From Paraburkholderia sp. BL10I2N1 (GTDB lineage: Bacteria; Pseudomonadota; Gammaproteobacteria; Burkholderiales; Burkholderiaceae), in assembly GCF_004361815.1 (NCBI RefSeq), contig NZ_SNWA01000002.1, positions 62,001 through 126,000 of the forward strand: a stretch of 64,000 nt of DNA. Reading direction: 5' to 3'. The notes beneath the pieces are model-generated. The model saw only the letters and a program-made list of their open reading frames with translations, had not been told where the DNA came from and made no database searches. Made by a program: the position numbers and the translations under genes. Below, in pieces: positions 26,245-35,108 of this stretch; the stretch's first letter is position 1; each line of letters begins with the position of its first letter.

Positions 26245-26985
26245 ATGGACGAACTGATTGCCCTTGCTGAAGAGCCCGCAGCCTGGGCTGCGCTCGCCAC
26301 GCTTGTCGTCATGGAAGTCGTGCTCGGCATCGACAATCTGATCTTCATTTCGATCCTGAGCAACAAACTGCCCGAAGCGCAGCGGGCCCGCACGCAAAGA
26401 ATCGGCATCGGTCTCGCGCTTGTGATGCGGCTTGGCCTGCTCGGCACCGTGGCCTTGATCGTGCGCCTGACGAATCCGCTCTTTTCCGTGTTCGATCACG
26501 CGTTTTCGTGGCGCGATCTGATCCTGATCTCGGGCGGCCTGTTCCTCGTCTGGAAGGCGACCACGGAGATCCATCATCACGTGGCGCACGAGACCGGGGA
26601 CGACCCGCTCGACGGTGCTCCCACAACGCTCACGCCGTGGTCGGCGATCGGCCAGATCCTCATGCTCGATCTGGTGTTTTCGATTGACAGCATTGTGACG
26701 GCGGTCGGTATGACCGAGCACATACCGATCATGTTTATCGCCGTGATCGCGGCGGTCGCGATGATGTTGTTTGCGGCCGGTCCGTTGTCGCGTTTCATCG
26801 ACCGCAATCCGACGGTGGTGATGCTCGCGCTCGGCTTTCTGCTCGTGATCGGTATGACGCTGGTCGCCGAGGGCTTCGGTTCGCACGTGCCGAAGGGCTA
26901 TATCTACGCTGCGATGGCGTTTTCCGCATTCGTTGAAGGCTTGAACATGCTGGCGCGGCGAGCGAAGAAGAAACGCCTGAGCTAG
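26245..26985 (+). CDS. TerC family integral membrane protein
   Basis: 246 residues, seven to eight hydrophobic helices. Signature acidic membrane motifs are present: [14 protein letters not shown] near residues 25-38 and [14 protein letters not shown] near 140-153. TerC relatives (YgjT/Alx, YoaE, MeeF/MeeY) are linked to manganese efflux and tellurite resistance; this member has no CBS or CorC domain. Metal export, possibly Mn2+ for metallation of exported proteins, is an inference from the family. Confidence 0.88.
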   Translation: MDELIALAEEPAAWAALATLVVMEVVLGIDNLIFISILSNKLPEAQRARTQRIGIGLALVMRLGLLGTVALIVRLTNPLFSVFDHAFSWRDLILISGGLFLVWKATTEIHHHVAHETGDDPLDGAPTTLTPWSAIGQILMLDLVFSIDSIVTAVGMTEHIPIMFIAVIAAVAMMLFAAGPLSRFIDRNPTVVMLALGFLLVIGMTLVAEGFGSHVPKGYIYAAMAFSAFVEGLNMLARRAKKKRLS

Positions 26986-27017
26986 GGCCTGGCGCCTGGA
27001 TGTGCGCCCGCGCTGCG

Positions 27018-27437
27018 TCAGAACTCGACCAGCGCGAAGTCTTCCTTGCCGACGTCGCACAGCGGGCAGCGCCAGTCAGCCGGAACGTCCGCCCAGCGCG
27101 TGCCGGGCGCGATGCCTTCTTCGGGCAGGCCGGCTCCCTCGTCGTAGATCCAGCCGCAGATCACACAGACCCATTGCTTGAGATCGTCACTCGCTGAAGA
27201 AGCGGCCGGGCCGGTTGCGGGAGCATCGACGGCTGCATGTGCCGGCTGGGTGTCATCGAGGCTCACGACGAGGGGCGCGTCGGTACCCGTGCCGCTTGCG
27301 GCAAGCCGGGTCTGCAACGACTTAAGCAGGCGTTGTGCTTCGTCCATCGTCAGATCGATCCAGTACGGATCGCCGGCGGCGTCGTTGAGTCGCTCGGGAG
27401 AGAACTGGATTTCTACGGCTACGCCCTTCTTGTACAT
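27018..27437 (-). CDS. Rubredoxin-domain protein with N-terminal extension
   Basis: 139 residues. The C-terminal 50 residues are a rubredoxin: WVCVICGWIYDEGAG and WRCPLCDVGKEDF give the four iron-binding cysteines. The first ~85 residues are an unrelated extension with an Ala/Thr-rich linker, so the iron site is attached to an extra small domain. Rubredoxins pass single electrons, often to oxygen or peroxide reductases or alkane hydroxylases; no such partner is adjacent. Convergent with TerC. Confidence 0.85.
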   Translation of the reverse strand: MYKKGVAVEIQFSPERLNDAAGDPYWIDLTMDEAQRLLKSLQTRLAASGTGTDAPLVVSLDDTQPAHAAVDAPATGPAASSASDDLKQWVCVICGWIYDEGAGLPEEGIAPGTRWADVPADWRCPLCDVGKEDFALVEF

Positions 27438-27515
27438 GGCAAATCGACCGATGATGTGGCCGGCGGTCGGCGCCGGCCGTTGTGAGCAGCAGTGAAGCGG
27501 GCTCTGGCCGCCCGG

Positions 27516-27647
27516 TTAGACGAACAGATTCAGCAGCAGGGAGCCGATCAATCCGAAGGCTCCGACGATTCCGAGGATTTGCATGAGGGTGAGGGATTTG
27601 CGCGAGGTGGCGGGATGATTCGAGGCGGTGGAGCGGGATGAAGTCAC
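27516..27647 (-). CDS. Possible 43-residue single-pass membrane protein
   Basis: A short frame from GTG (27647) to TAA ends with one hydrophobic helix, MQILGIVGAFGLIGSLLLNL, after a Ser/Thr-rich, positively charged N-terminus. An internal ATG at 27584 would give just the 22-residue hydrophobic peptide. I see no strong ribosome-binding site, so this stays a candidate. The next gene downstream on this strand is the rubredoxin-domain gene. Confidence 0.35.
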   Translation of the reverse strand: MTSSRSTASNHPATSRKSLTLMQILGIVGAFGLIGSLLLNLFV

Positions 27648-27713
27648 GTGAGGTTTCTGTTTCGGTTCGGGAGAGATCGTACAGGGCGCGCCCTGTCGGG
27701 CCGCTAGCCTTCT

Positions 27714-27728
27714 ACCCCAAGGTGGGGT
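27714..27728. promoter_or_regulatory. Inverted repeat ACCCC-AAGGT-GGGGT
   Basis: Perfect 5-bp arms around a 5-bp spacer, between the small membrane ORF and the nnrS relic. It could be an operator (MerR-type sites have this look) but no -35/-10 fits it clearly. Confidence 0.3.
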
Positions 27729-27890
27729 GGTTCGTCAATATGGGCGCGGCACGGGCCGGCGCGCGAGGCAAGGTGAAGTCGATGCCGAAACCTCGATTAT
27801 CGACGCTTGTGCGCCTTTGATTGACTATTGGCTGTAGATGCAGCAATTCCTGAGGGTAGTCAGACGGCGTCGCCGCGCGCGTCGGACAGT

Positions 27891-28500
27891 TCAGCCCGGC
27901 TTGCCATCAGCGCGCGGGCGAAGCAGCGGCAACGCGTACGCGGCGATGTAAAGCGCGAATGCCGCGATCCAGCACGCCCCCGCGGCGCCGATCCACACCA
28001 TGAACGCTTGCGGCGCGACCAGCGGCCCGAATATGCGCAACGCGGCCCCGGCCATCACCAATCCGTAGCATCCGATATCCCGACGGTCTGCGACAATTGG
28101 CCGCCCCGTGTGTCCGAGCGCCGTGCGCGTGATCATCGAGATGATCGCGCCGCCGATCACCCCGGCGGTGAAAGCATGCATCGCCAGCGTGTGGGGCACG
28201 CGTCCGAGCGCACTGAATCCGAGCAGCACGAAGCCGGCAGGAATCCACGCGTACGCAAGATGGAGGATCACGACGATCGGCGGACGCCGCACCGCATACG
28301 AAGCCAGCCCACGAGCCGCGCGACATGCGTTGCGCACGCAACGAACGCAAGCGTTGCGACGACGCTGGGAGGGAGTTTGGCTGCGTTGGCGAACAGCGCG
28401 ATAACTGTGACCGAAGGCACCGCGAGTTCGACCGGCCGCCATGTGCGCGCGACGAAGCCGGGAATCGCATTTGCGGTGACGACTGGCGCCCGTCACGCTT
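27891..28500 (-). pseudogene. nnrS: NnrS family protein, 5'-truncated and frameshifted
   Basis: The 3' part of a multi-helix haem- and copper-containing NnrS-type membrane protein, linked to nitric-oxide stress and denitrification. The piece from ~28490 to ~28305 reads TANAIPGFVARTWRPVEL and on to ATHVARLVGW. The frame then shifts, and the next piece reads PPIVVILHLAYAWIPAGF, then MHAFTAGVIGGAIISM and TRTALGHTGRPI. About half of the protein upstream is missing. The frameshift near 28300 plus the missing 5' half make it a clear pseudogene. NnrS genes elsewhere are in FNR/NNR regulons, which fits the oxygen-regulated gene set further right. Confidence 0.75.
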
Positions 28501-28652
28501 CGCGCGATACGTCGTGCTCAAAGGTGCACGGCGTATCGAAAGCGCTGACGTCCTTACCTGCAGTGGTGTCTTCGTTGCCGGTGCGTGGTTGCTTCTGTAT
28601 GTTGGGTCATCGACGCGCGATCTGCGCGTCGGCCAGGCAACAGGAGTGCAGA

Positions 28653-29711
28653 ATGACTTTAGACGCACACGGATCGGCGACACCGCCGCTGCGCACCGAT
28701 GTATTGATCGTCGGTGCCGGCCCGGTCGGCTTGTTTGCGGCATTCGAGGCAGGCGTGATAGGCCTGTCTTGCCAGATCGTCGATGCGCTCGGGCGGGTAG
28801 GCGGGCAGTGCGTTGAGCTTTATCCCGACAAGCCGATCTACGATATCCCCGCCATTCCCTCGTGCACGGCGCGCGAACTGGTCGACCGCCTGATGGAGCA
28901 ATGCCGGCCGTTCGACGTTCCAGTTCATCTTGAACAACGGGTAGAAACCGTCGAGCGACGCGATGACGGACGCTGGAGCGTCACTACCGACCGCGGCCTC
29001 GTGTTCGACACAGCCGCGATCATGCTGGCCGCCGGCAACGGCGCATTCGTGCCACAGCGGCTCATGCTCGACGAAGCGGTGCCGCTGGAAACGCGCCACG
29101 TTCATTACAGCATCGCCAACCTGGCGGATTTCGCTGGTCGCAAGGTCGTGGTGGCGGGCGGCGGCGACTCCGCGCTCGACTGGGCGCTCGCGTTGCGTGC
29201 GGTCGCGCAGCGCGTCACGCTGGTTCACCGGCGTAGCGGCTTCAGCGCGACAGCGTCGAGTGTCGACCAGATGAAGAGGGCGGTTGAAGCGGGCGAGATG
29301 GACTTCATCGTCGGTGCAATCGGCGCGCTGAATGCGCCCGGCGGCACGCTCGAATCGATCGACGTCAAACAGGCGGCAGGCGTGACCACACGAATCGACG
29401 CCGGGCATCTGGTCGTGCTTTACGGTCTCGTCGCGGATCTTGGGCCGATTGCCACGTGGGGCATCGAAAGCGTCGGTGGCCGGCTCAACGTCGACACATC
29501 GAACTATGAGACCTCGCGTCCGGGCATTTTTGCGGTCGGCGACATCGCCAACTATCCGAACAAGCAGAAACTGATCCTGTCGGGATTTCACGAGGCGTCG
29601 CTCGCGCTGCGCAAGGCGTTCAGCTACGCGTATCCGGAAAAAAAGCGCGTTCACGTGCATTCGAGTTACGACACGAAACTGGCGGAGCGCGTCGCCGCGA
29701 CGGCTCATTAG
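28653..29711 (+). CDS. Ferredoxin/flavodoxin-NADP+ reductase, TrxR-like type (FNR type 2)
   Basis: 352-residue FAD flavoprotein with two Rossmann motifs: VLIVGAGPVGLFAAFEAG near residue 17 for FAD and VVVAGGGDSALDWALAL near 164 for NADP(H). The C-terminal FAD contact is RPGIFAVGDIANYPNK. It lacks the CxxC redox pair of thioredoxin reductase, as in YumC-type ferredoxin-NADP+ reductases, which supply electrons to or from ferredoxin. Start at 28653 has AGGAG 6 bases upstream; the open frame upstream of it reads no known domain. It faces the nnrS relic divergently. Confidence 0.88.
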   Translation: MTLDAHGSATPPLRTDVLIVGAGPVGLFAAFEAGVIGLSCQIVDALGRVGGQCVELYPDKPIYDIPAIPSCTARELVDRLMEQCRPFDVPVHLEQRVETVERRDDGRWSVTTDRGLVFDTAAIMLAAGNGAFVPQRLMLDEAVPLETRHVHYSIANLADFAGRKVVVAGGGDSALDWALALRAVAQRVTLVHRRSGFSATASSVDQMKRAVEAGEMDFIVGAIGALNAPGGTLESIDVKQAAGVTTRIDAGHLVVLYGLVADLGPIATWGIESVGGRLNVDTSNYETSRPGIFAVGDIANYPNKQKLILSGFHEASLALRKAFSYAYPEKKRVHVHSSYDTKLAERVAATAH

Positions 29712-29853
29712 GACCTGTTCACGCCAATAGCGGGCTCCTCTGGCGGCCAGTTCCGCGAGGGTTCTTTTTAATCAGGGGAACGCGTGCGCCGCCCGGAACG
29801 CGGCGTCAAGTCGGGGAGTTCTTCCCGACGTCGCGTTGTTACAAATTATTTTT

Positions 29854-29882
29854 TTGACAATATCTGATTTAGCAGATATATT
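29854..29882 (+). promoter_or_regulatory. Sigma-70 promoter with embedded MarR-type operator
   Basis: TTGACA at 29854-29859, a 17-bp spacer, and TATATT at 29877-29882 form a near-consensus promoter 25 bases before the marR gene. The spacer is largely the inverted repeat ATATCTG-N6-CAGATAT (29860-29879), so the regulator would compete with RNA polymerase for its own promoter. Confidence 0.75.
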
Positions 29883-29906
29883 GATTTCAATAAACAGGAG
29901 CCGACG

Positions 29907-30344
29907 ATGGAGCACTACACAAAAGACAGCTTTTCGTTGACGCGAAGCGTAGGCTTCGCGATCAACAAGGCCCGCAATGTTCTCGTGACCGAGATGGACT
30001 CGGCCCTGAAGGATCTGGACATCACCACCCAGCAGATGGGCATCCTGTTGTCGTTGACGAGCGGCATTGCCACTACGCCGTTCGAACTGTCGAAGCTGCT
30101 CGGTATCGACACGGGCCTCATGACCCGCATGCTCGACAAGCTGGAAACGAAGGGCCTCCTCGAACGTTCGCGCAGCCTCGAAGACCGCCGGGTCGTCAAT
30201 CTGAAGTTGACGGAGAAGGGCGAGGAAGTCGCGAGCCAGCTCCCCGAGATCGCGCCTGTCGTGTTGAACAACCGCCTGAAGGATTTTTCCAGGGCGGAAT
30301 TCAAGGAACTGCACCGCCTGTTGTTCAAGTTCCTTGGCGACTGA
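29907..30344 (+). CDS. MarR family transcriptional regulator
   Basis: 145-residue winged-helix repressor. Recognition region: TPFELSKLLGIDTGLMTRML (residues 53-72), followed by the wing ERSRSLEDRRVVNLKLTEKG. The hydrophobic dimerisation helices are at both ends. MarR members of this type usually sit first in an operon with a drug efflux system and respond to phenolic ligands. Here the promoter and operator are intact, but the expected downstream gene is gone, so its remaining known target is itself. Confidence 0.88.
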   Translation: MEHYTKDSFSLTRSVGFAINKARNVLVTEMDSALKDLDITTQQMGILLSLTSGIATTPFELSKLLGIDTGLMTRMLDKLETKGLLERSRSLEDRRVVNLKLTEKGEEVASQLPEIAPVVLNNRLKDFSRAEFKELHRLLFKFLGD

Positions 30345-30366
30345 GCGGCATATTTTTTTGTCTATT

Positions 30367-30374
30367 TATCTGAT
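30367..30374. promoter_or_regulatory. Possible second MarR half-site downstream of marR
   Basis: TATCTGAT is shared exactly with the operator at 29861-29868 and lies 23 bases after the marR stop, 11 bases before an ATG (30385) that opens no recognisable gene. It may mark the start of the lost target gene. Confidence 0.35.
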
Positions 30375-30447
30375 AGGTCAAAAAATGAAATCACAGTTAA
30401 ATGAAAGCCTTCGGGAAAGGGCGTGCGCCCGTTCGTTTTTGGCCAGT

Positions 30448-30531
30448 TCACGAGATCGGTGGGAACGTGGCAAGCGCACCGAGGAAGACCGCGAACAGGA
30501 TGGATTCCGGCTTGAGGCGGGGCGCTTTCAT
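30448..30531 (-). pseudogene. Bcr/CflA-type MFS drug transporter, 27-codon N-terminal stump
   Basis: The peptide starts MKAPRLKPESILFAVFLG and continues to LATFPPIS, the usual beginning of Bcr/CflA transporters up to the first helix, and then hits a stop at the junction. Its ATG overlaps the stop of the upstream oxidoreductase (TCATGG on plus), so the original operon coupling is still visible. All other helices are missing. Confidence 0.55.
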
Positions 30532-31475
30532 GGAATCAATACCACGCGGCCGCTCGTGCCCGCTGCGACGGCACGATAGGCGGCCTGCGCGTCGTCGAGC
30601 GAAAAGCGTCCGGCGATCCTGGGTGGAACGTAGCTGCGGTCTTCGAAGCCGGGCCGCAACGCTTCCATAAGATCCGCCGAAGCAACGAGATCGCGCTTCA
30701 GCGTATCCACGCCGAGCAGACGGCTTTCGTTGTGATAGAAGTCGGCAAGATCGAAGGTCACCTGGCGCCGGTCCGTCGCCGAGATTTCGACCAGTCGGCC
30801 GCGCACCGCAAGCATAGGCAGCGCGGTCTCGAACATCGATCCTCCGACCGTATCAAACACCACTGCCGCACCACCGTTGGTGAGTTCGCGCACGCGCGCG
30901 ACGGCATCTTCGGCAGAGGAATTGACCCACCCGTCGACGGACGGATGGGCTGCGCCACCGCGACCCACGCCGATTACGTGCGCGCCGATGCGTTTTGCGA
31001 TCTGGGCGGCGGCGCCACCCACACCGCCGAGGCCGATGATGACGATTGGTTCGTCTGCCTGCACCTGCGCGGCTTCGACCACGCCGCACCAGGCCGCGAT
31101 GAAGTTCACGCCGATCGAGGCCGCTTCTTCATGCGAAAGCGTGACCGGCTTGCGCCGCAACGCCGCCACCGGCACGACAAGATACTGCGCGTGCGTACCG
31201 TCGCGCGTAAAGCCGACGTCGCCGCCCGAGCCCCATACCTCCACGTCGGCCCATGCCGGCGGCCCCTCGACCACCACCCCGGAATAGTCGCGGCCGGGCG
31301 TACGCGGCAGCGTCGTCTGACTCATCCGGCCAGCGACGTTCTTTACGTCGCTCGGATTGATCGACGCCGCCATGATCTTGACGACGGCTTCGTCCGGACT
31401 GGCCGCTGGTGTTGCGACATCCTGCACCGAGAGGACGTCCGGGTTGCCATGTTGCTCGAATCGCAAGGCTTTCAT
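30528..31475 (-). CDS. Zinc-independent quinone oxidoreductase-like MDR enzyme
   Basis: A 315-residue medium-chain dehydrogenase/reductase of the QOR type, NADPH-dependent. It starts MKALRFEQHGNPDVLSV and has NPSDVKNVAGRM, TPGRDYSGVVVEG and the coenzyme-binding IIGLGGVGGAAAQIAKR. Structural and catalytic zinc ligands are not evident. Substrates would be quinones or alpha,beta-unsaturated carbonyls. Start at 31475 preferred over the longer open frame because it gives the canonical N-terminus. The gene downstream in its operon was a Bcr/CflA transporter, now a stump. Confidence 0.85.
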   Translation of the reverse strand: MKALRFEQHGNPDVLSVQDVATPAASPDEAVVKIMAASINPSDVKNVAGRMSQTTLPRTPGRDYSGVVVEGPPAWADVEVWGSGGDVGFTRDGTHAQYLVVPVAALRRKPVTLSHEEAASIGVNFIAAWCGVVEAAQVQADEPIVIIGLGGVGGAAAQIAKRIGAHVIGVGRGGAAHPSVDGWVNSSAEDAVARVRELTNGGAAVVFDTVGGSMFETALPMLAVRGRLVEISATDRRQVTFDLADFYHNESRLLGVDTLKRDLVASADLMEALRPGFEDRSYVPPRIAGRFSLDDAQAAYRAVAAGTSGRVVLIP

Positions 31476-31555
31476 GATGGTCTCGCTGGATGGGATGAAG
31501 CATTGTTGCGTGACAGGAGGCCGGTGAACAGTCTCCCAGGCGCTTCGGCCTTCCC

Positions 31556-34420
31556 TCACTGCGCGAGCATGCGTGTGAGTTTGCGTTCGCTCCCGTATCC
31601 GCGTGGCGCAAGCTTCGAGTGCACCAGGTTCTCCAGCGACATCGGCCGCGCCAGATGGTAGCCCTGCACCTGCGCGGCGCCCATGTCGCGCAGCACGGCG
31701 AGCGTTGCCTCGTCCTCGACGCCTTCAGCGACGACGGTTAGCCCCAGCGACTCCGCCATCCGCACGATCGCACGGACGATTGCACGGCTGCGCGAACTCG
31801 TCGTCAGTTCGAGGACGAACGACTTGTCGATCTTCAGCCCGCTGAAATGGAACTGATGTACGTAGCTCAGCGACGAGAAGCCCGTGCCGAAGTCGTCGAG
31901 CATCACCGACATGCCGTTGTTCGCCAGGTTCTGCATCGTCTTGCGGGCGAGGTCAGGCTCCGCCACCAGCGCGCCTTCGGTCAGTTCCAGTGAGATTCGA
32001 GACGGTTCCACCTGATATTGGCCCAGCAGCACGAGCAGTTCGGTGGCGAAGTCGGGGCGCGTGATGCTGTAGCTCGACAGGTTCACGTGCACGGGGGGCC
32101 AGTCCGCATGCTCCGGCCGTGCGAGCGTCTCTGCCACGAGCTTCAGCACGTACATGTCCAGACGTCCGATCAGCTTCAGGCCCTCGACCGCCGGCAGAAA
32201 CCGCCCCGGCGCCCAGATGTCGCCATTCGGCTGCCGCCAGCGGATCAGCGCTTCGAGCGCGACCAGTTCGCCGCTCCCTACGTCGACGATCGGCTGAAAG
32301 TACGGCACCAGTTCATCGTCGCGCTTCAGCGCGCGACGCAGCGCGCCTTCTGTCTCGACCTGATCGGACAGTTCGCGGCGCAGTTCCTGATTGAACACGG
32401 CGAAGCTGTCGCGGCCACGGCCCTTGACCCGGTACATGGCCGTGTCGGCGTCGCGCAGCAGATCGGTCGGGTTCGAATGGAAGTTGTTGTCGGCGCCCAC
32501 AATTCCCACGCTGCACGACGAGAACACCACGTGCTCGCCGATGTTGAACGGCTGGTCGAATGCCGCGAGGATCCGTTCGGCGATCGCAAGCACGGTCTGC
32601 AGCGGCGCGTCGGGCACCATCACCGCGAATTCGTCGCCGCCGAGCCGCGCGAGCAGGTCGTCGTGGCGCACGCAGCTGCGAAGCCGTTCGGCGACCTGCA
32701 CGAGCAGCACGTCGCCGAGATGGTGGCCGAGACTGTCGTTGACCACCTTGAAGCGGTCGAGATCGATGAAGAGGACAGACAGGCTTTTGCCGTGGCAGCA
32801 ATGGTCGTCCCACGCGGCTTCGAGCCGCTGACGCAGGTGCGCCCGGTTTGGCAGCCCGGTTAGCGCGTCGTGGGCGTTCTCGTGCAGAAGACGCGCGTTG
32901 GCGTTATCGAGCTCGCGGGTGCGCGCCTGGACGCGCGCTTCGAGCTCGAGATTGGCCGCGTGCTGCGCGTCCGCTGCGCGGCGGCGCGCGAGTGCGGTGT
33001 CGATATGCCGGGAGACGAAGGTCAGCAGGTCCTGATCGCGCGCGTCGTAGCGGATGTGCTCCTGATAGCTTTGCACGACCAGCACGCCGCGTATGACGTC
33101 GGCGTCGAAGAGCGGCACGCCCAGCCACGAACGCATGCGGATGTTCTCGCTTTCCAGATCGATTTCCCCGCGGGCGACGAGCCGGAGCGCATCGTCCGTC
33201 GTGAAAAGGCACGGAGCGCGCCGGCGGATCACGTATTCGGTCAGGCCCCGCTTGCCGCGCCGCGCCGACGGTATGTGTCTGATCAATTCGTCGATGTAAT
33301 AGGGAAACGAAACTTCTTCAGTGAACGGATCGAAGAACGCGACGTAGAAGTTAAGCGCATACAGCAAACCGGCGACAATCTTGTGCAGGCTGCGGAAAAA
33401 TTCACCGATTTCCACTGGCTGGCTCGACAGTTCTGCGATCTTGAAGAGCGTCGCCTGCAGATGCTCGGCGCGTTTGCGCTCGGCGATCTCTTCGCGCAGG
33501 GTGTCGTTGAGCTGCGACAGCTCGGCCGTGCGCAGCGCGACCTGCTTTTCCAGATCGACGCGATGCAGGATCCGGTCGAGCGCCATCGCCACGTGGCGCG
33601 CCACGACCAGAAAGAGCGCCCGATCTTCGGCGCTGTAAATTCGCGAGACGTCGTAGACCTGCATCGTCACCATGCCGAATACTTCGTCCGACGCGTTTTT
33701 CAGCGGCGCTCCCATCCAGAACTCGGGGCGAGGGCCGACGCAGAAAAAGACCCCGTTTTCTTCGGCTTGTGCAATGCCTGCAGCATCGATCAGGAGCGGC
33801 TGACCGGTCGTCAGCACGTAACCGGTGAGCGATAACCTGGCGGGATCGACCAGGTGGGCGTGATCGGTGTCCACGGATTCCGTGTCGATCACGTCGACGT
33901 AATAGGGGAAGTTGACGACTCCTTTCGCGCGATCGAAAAGCGCCAGATAGAAGTTTTCGGCGTCGATCAGCGTGCCGAGACGTTCGTGAATGGCATGCAG
34001 AAAGGCCGCCCGCTCCCGGATCGAACTGGCGAGGTAGGCGATGTCGTACAGCACGCGCTGCACGTTCTGCGCGCGGGCGAGCGCGTGGGCCTGAACTCGC
34101 TCGCCGATGACGCGGGCGAGTTCCGCCAGGGTTTCGTCACCTGCGTATCCGGCCGGCGCGAGCAGCCAGCCGAGCACCGTTTCGCCCCGGCCGGTCGGCC
34201 ATGCGCACCAGCCACGCGAGGCGCACATCGCAGCGAGTGCGTCTTCCGCGAGAGTGTCGGGCCAGTCGAGCGGCGTGTCACTCGTGCTGGCAAGATCGAG
34301 CTGCTCGCCGGCCCGATACCACGCCCATGGGCGACCGTTGCTGGCGCCCTGCGCCTCACGGATCGAACCGTCAATGGACAGTTCGCCCGACCTGCTGGAT
34401 GACCGCAATGAGTTCCCCAT
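31556..34420 (-). CDS. Dual-GAF GGDEF-EAL protein (cyclic-di-GMP turnover)
   Basis: 954 residues, no membrane helix seen. A ~120-residue N-terminal part is followed by a GAF domain (~130-290), a coiled coil (LRTAELSQLNDTLREEIAE), a second GAF domain (~330-480), a second coiled coil, GGDEF (~525-690) and EAL (~700-940). The cyclase motif GGDEF is intact (codons at 32627-32641) and preceded by the RxxD inhibitory site (RHDD, five residues before). The phosphodiesterase side keeps EALIR, NLSSYS, ELTEG, DDFGTGFSSL, KIDKS and EGVED. Both activities therefore look possible, controlled by ligands of the GAF domains. It stands alone; the quinone oxidoreductase upstream of it ends 80 bases away on the same strand. 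Confidence 0.9.
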   Translation of the reverse strand: MGNSLRSSSRSGELSIDGSIREAQGASNGRPWAWYRAGEQLDLASTSDTPLDWPDTLAEDALAAMCASRGWCAWPTGRGETVLGWLLAPAGYAGDETLAELARVIGERVQAHALARAQNVQRVLYDIAYLASSIRERAAFLHAIHERLGTLIDAENFYLALFDRAKGVVNFPYYVDVIDTESVDTDHAHLVDPARLSLTGYVLTTGQPLLIDAAGIAQAEENGVFFCVGPRPEFWMGAPLKNASDEVFGMVTMQVYDVSRIYSAEDRALFLVVARHVAMALDRILHRVDLEKQVALRTAELSQLNDTLREEIAERKRAEHLQATLFKIAELSSQPVEIGEFFRSLHKIVAGLLYALNFYVAFFDPFTEEVSFPYYIDELIRHIPSARRGKRGLTEYVIRRRAPCLFTTDDALRLVARGEIDLESENIRMRSWLGVPLFDADVIRGVLVVQSYQEHIRYDARDQDLLTFVSRHIDTALARRRAADAQHAANLELEARVQARTRELDNANARLLHENAHDALTGLPNRAHLRQRLEAAWDDHCCHGKSLSVLFIDLDRFKVVNDSLGHHLGDVLLVQVAERLRSCVRHDDLLARLGGDEFAVMVPDAPLQTVLAIAERILAAFDQPFNIGEHVVFSSCSVGIVGADNNFHSNPTDLLRDADTAMYRVKGRGRDSFAVFNQELRRELSDQVETEGALRRALKRDDELVPYFQPIVDVGSGELVALEALIRWRQPNGDIWAPGRFLPAVEGLKLIGRLDMYVLKLVAETLARPEHADWPPVHVNLSSYSITRPDFATELLVLLGQYQVEPSRISLELTEGALVAEPDLARKTMQNLANNGMSVMLDDFGTGFSSLSYVHQFHFSGLKIDKSFVLELTTSSRSRAIVRAIVRMAESLGLTVVAEGVEDEATLAVLRDMGAAQVQGYHLARPMSLENLVHSKLAPRGYGSERKLTRMLAQ

Positions 34421-34798
34421 CAGCCAACCCTTGTGCGTTCCCGGATGAGTTTAGTGTCACCGTGCTATATCGGCAGTTCTCACGGGAACTTGAAGGGGCG
34501 GCCCCGCCGGGGCGCGGGGCTGTGCGAACATCGACCCGAGTCCATTGGCCTGGACCGGGCGCATATTGTGTGTGGTGCATTCGCTGCGGCCCGGCGATAT
34601 GGGCTGCTGGATCTGATCAACGCGCTGAAAGCGGCCGTCGCGTCGCCGGCGTGGCCGCAAAAAAACCAGGCGTAAGATGGGATGGGCCCGGATGACTGCG
34701 CCGCTCGGTCCGTGAACCCGTGGAATTGCTGGGGCTCGCCCGACCGGCGCCCCGCCCGAAGGCGCGGCGGTCCTGCGCACATTGCGACGGAGGTCGAC
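34421..34798. other. Gap, no supported gene
   Basis: 378 bases between the GGDEF-EAL gene and the small conserved gene. A weak 77-codon frame (34445-34675, plus) is open but resembles nothing I know and has no ribosome-binding site. Confidence 0.45.
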
Positions 34799-35044
34799 AT
34801 GACGCGTGAACTCAGAACTGAGCAGGAGTTGATGCAGATCGTTTCACGGGCACTCGCGGACAATCCGGATACGACCGGCTGGAGTCCTACCGCCATCCAG
34901 GAACATATCGAAGACGAAGGGGGCTGCAACTGGGACATCGACTATCTGCATGGCGACAGCAAGAGTGCGAACGTCAGGGAGATCGTCATGCCGGCCGCTT
35001 CGAAGGTCATCAACGATTTGCGCAGTCGCTACAACCTGTTATAG
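34799..35044 (+). CDS. Small hypothetical protein (81 aa)
   Basis: 81 residues, soluble, acidic in the middle: MTRELRTEQELMQIVSRALA, then GWSPTAIQEHIEDEGGCNWD, ending NDLRSRYNLL. The composition looks like a genuine small protein and GGAGGTCGAC just before the ATG is a good ribosome-binding site. I do not recognise a family. The LysR gene starts 64 bases downstream on the same strand. Confidence 0.65.
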   Translation: MTRELRTEQELMQIVSRALADNPDTTGWSPTAIQEHIEDEGGCNWDIDYLHGDSKSANVREIVMPAASKVINDLRSRYNLL

Positions 35045-35108
35045 CGTCACGTCCGCACGCTTCAGCTTCAGACATGACTAACGGGGAACACCTGGGGAGA
35101 ACACCTGT

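Larger units (their letters stand above)
27438..27890. other. Gap with possible small membrane-protein gene and inverted repeat
   Basis: 453 bases between rubredoxin and the nnrS relic. It holds the 43-codon frame at 27516-27647 and the inverted repeat at 27714-27728. I see no other supported element. Confidence 0.45.

Noticed and set aside
27828..28652. 275-codon N-terminal extension of the ferredoxin-NADP reductase
   Set aside because: It is antisense to the recognisable nnrS relic; AGGAG before the ATG at 28653 marks the true start.
34445..34675. 77-codon plus-strand frame in the gap after the GGDEF-EAL gene
   Set aside because: The C-terminal part (RRYGLLDLINALKAAV) looks protein-like, but no start signal or family supports it.
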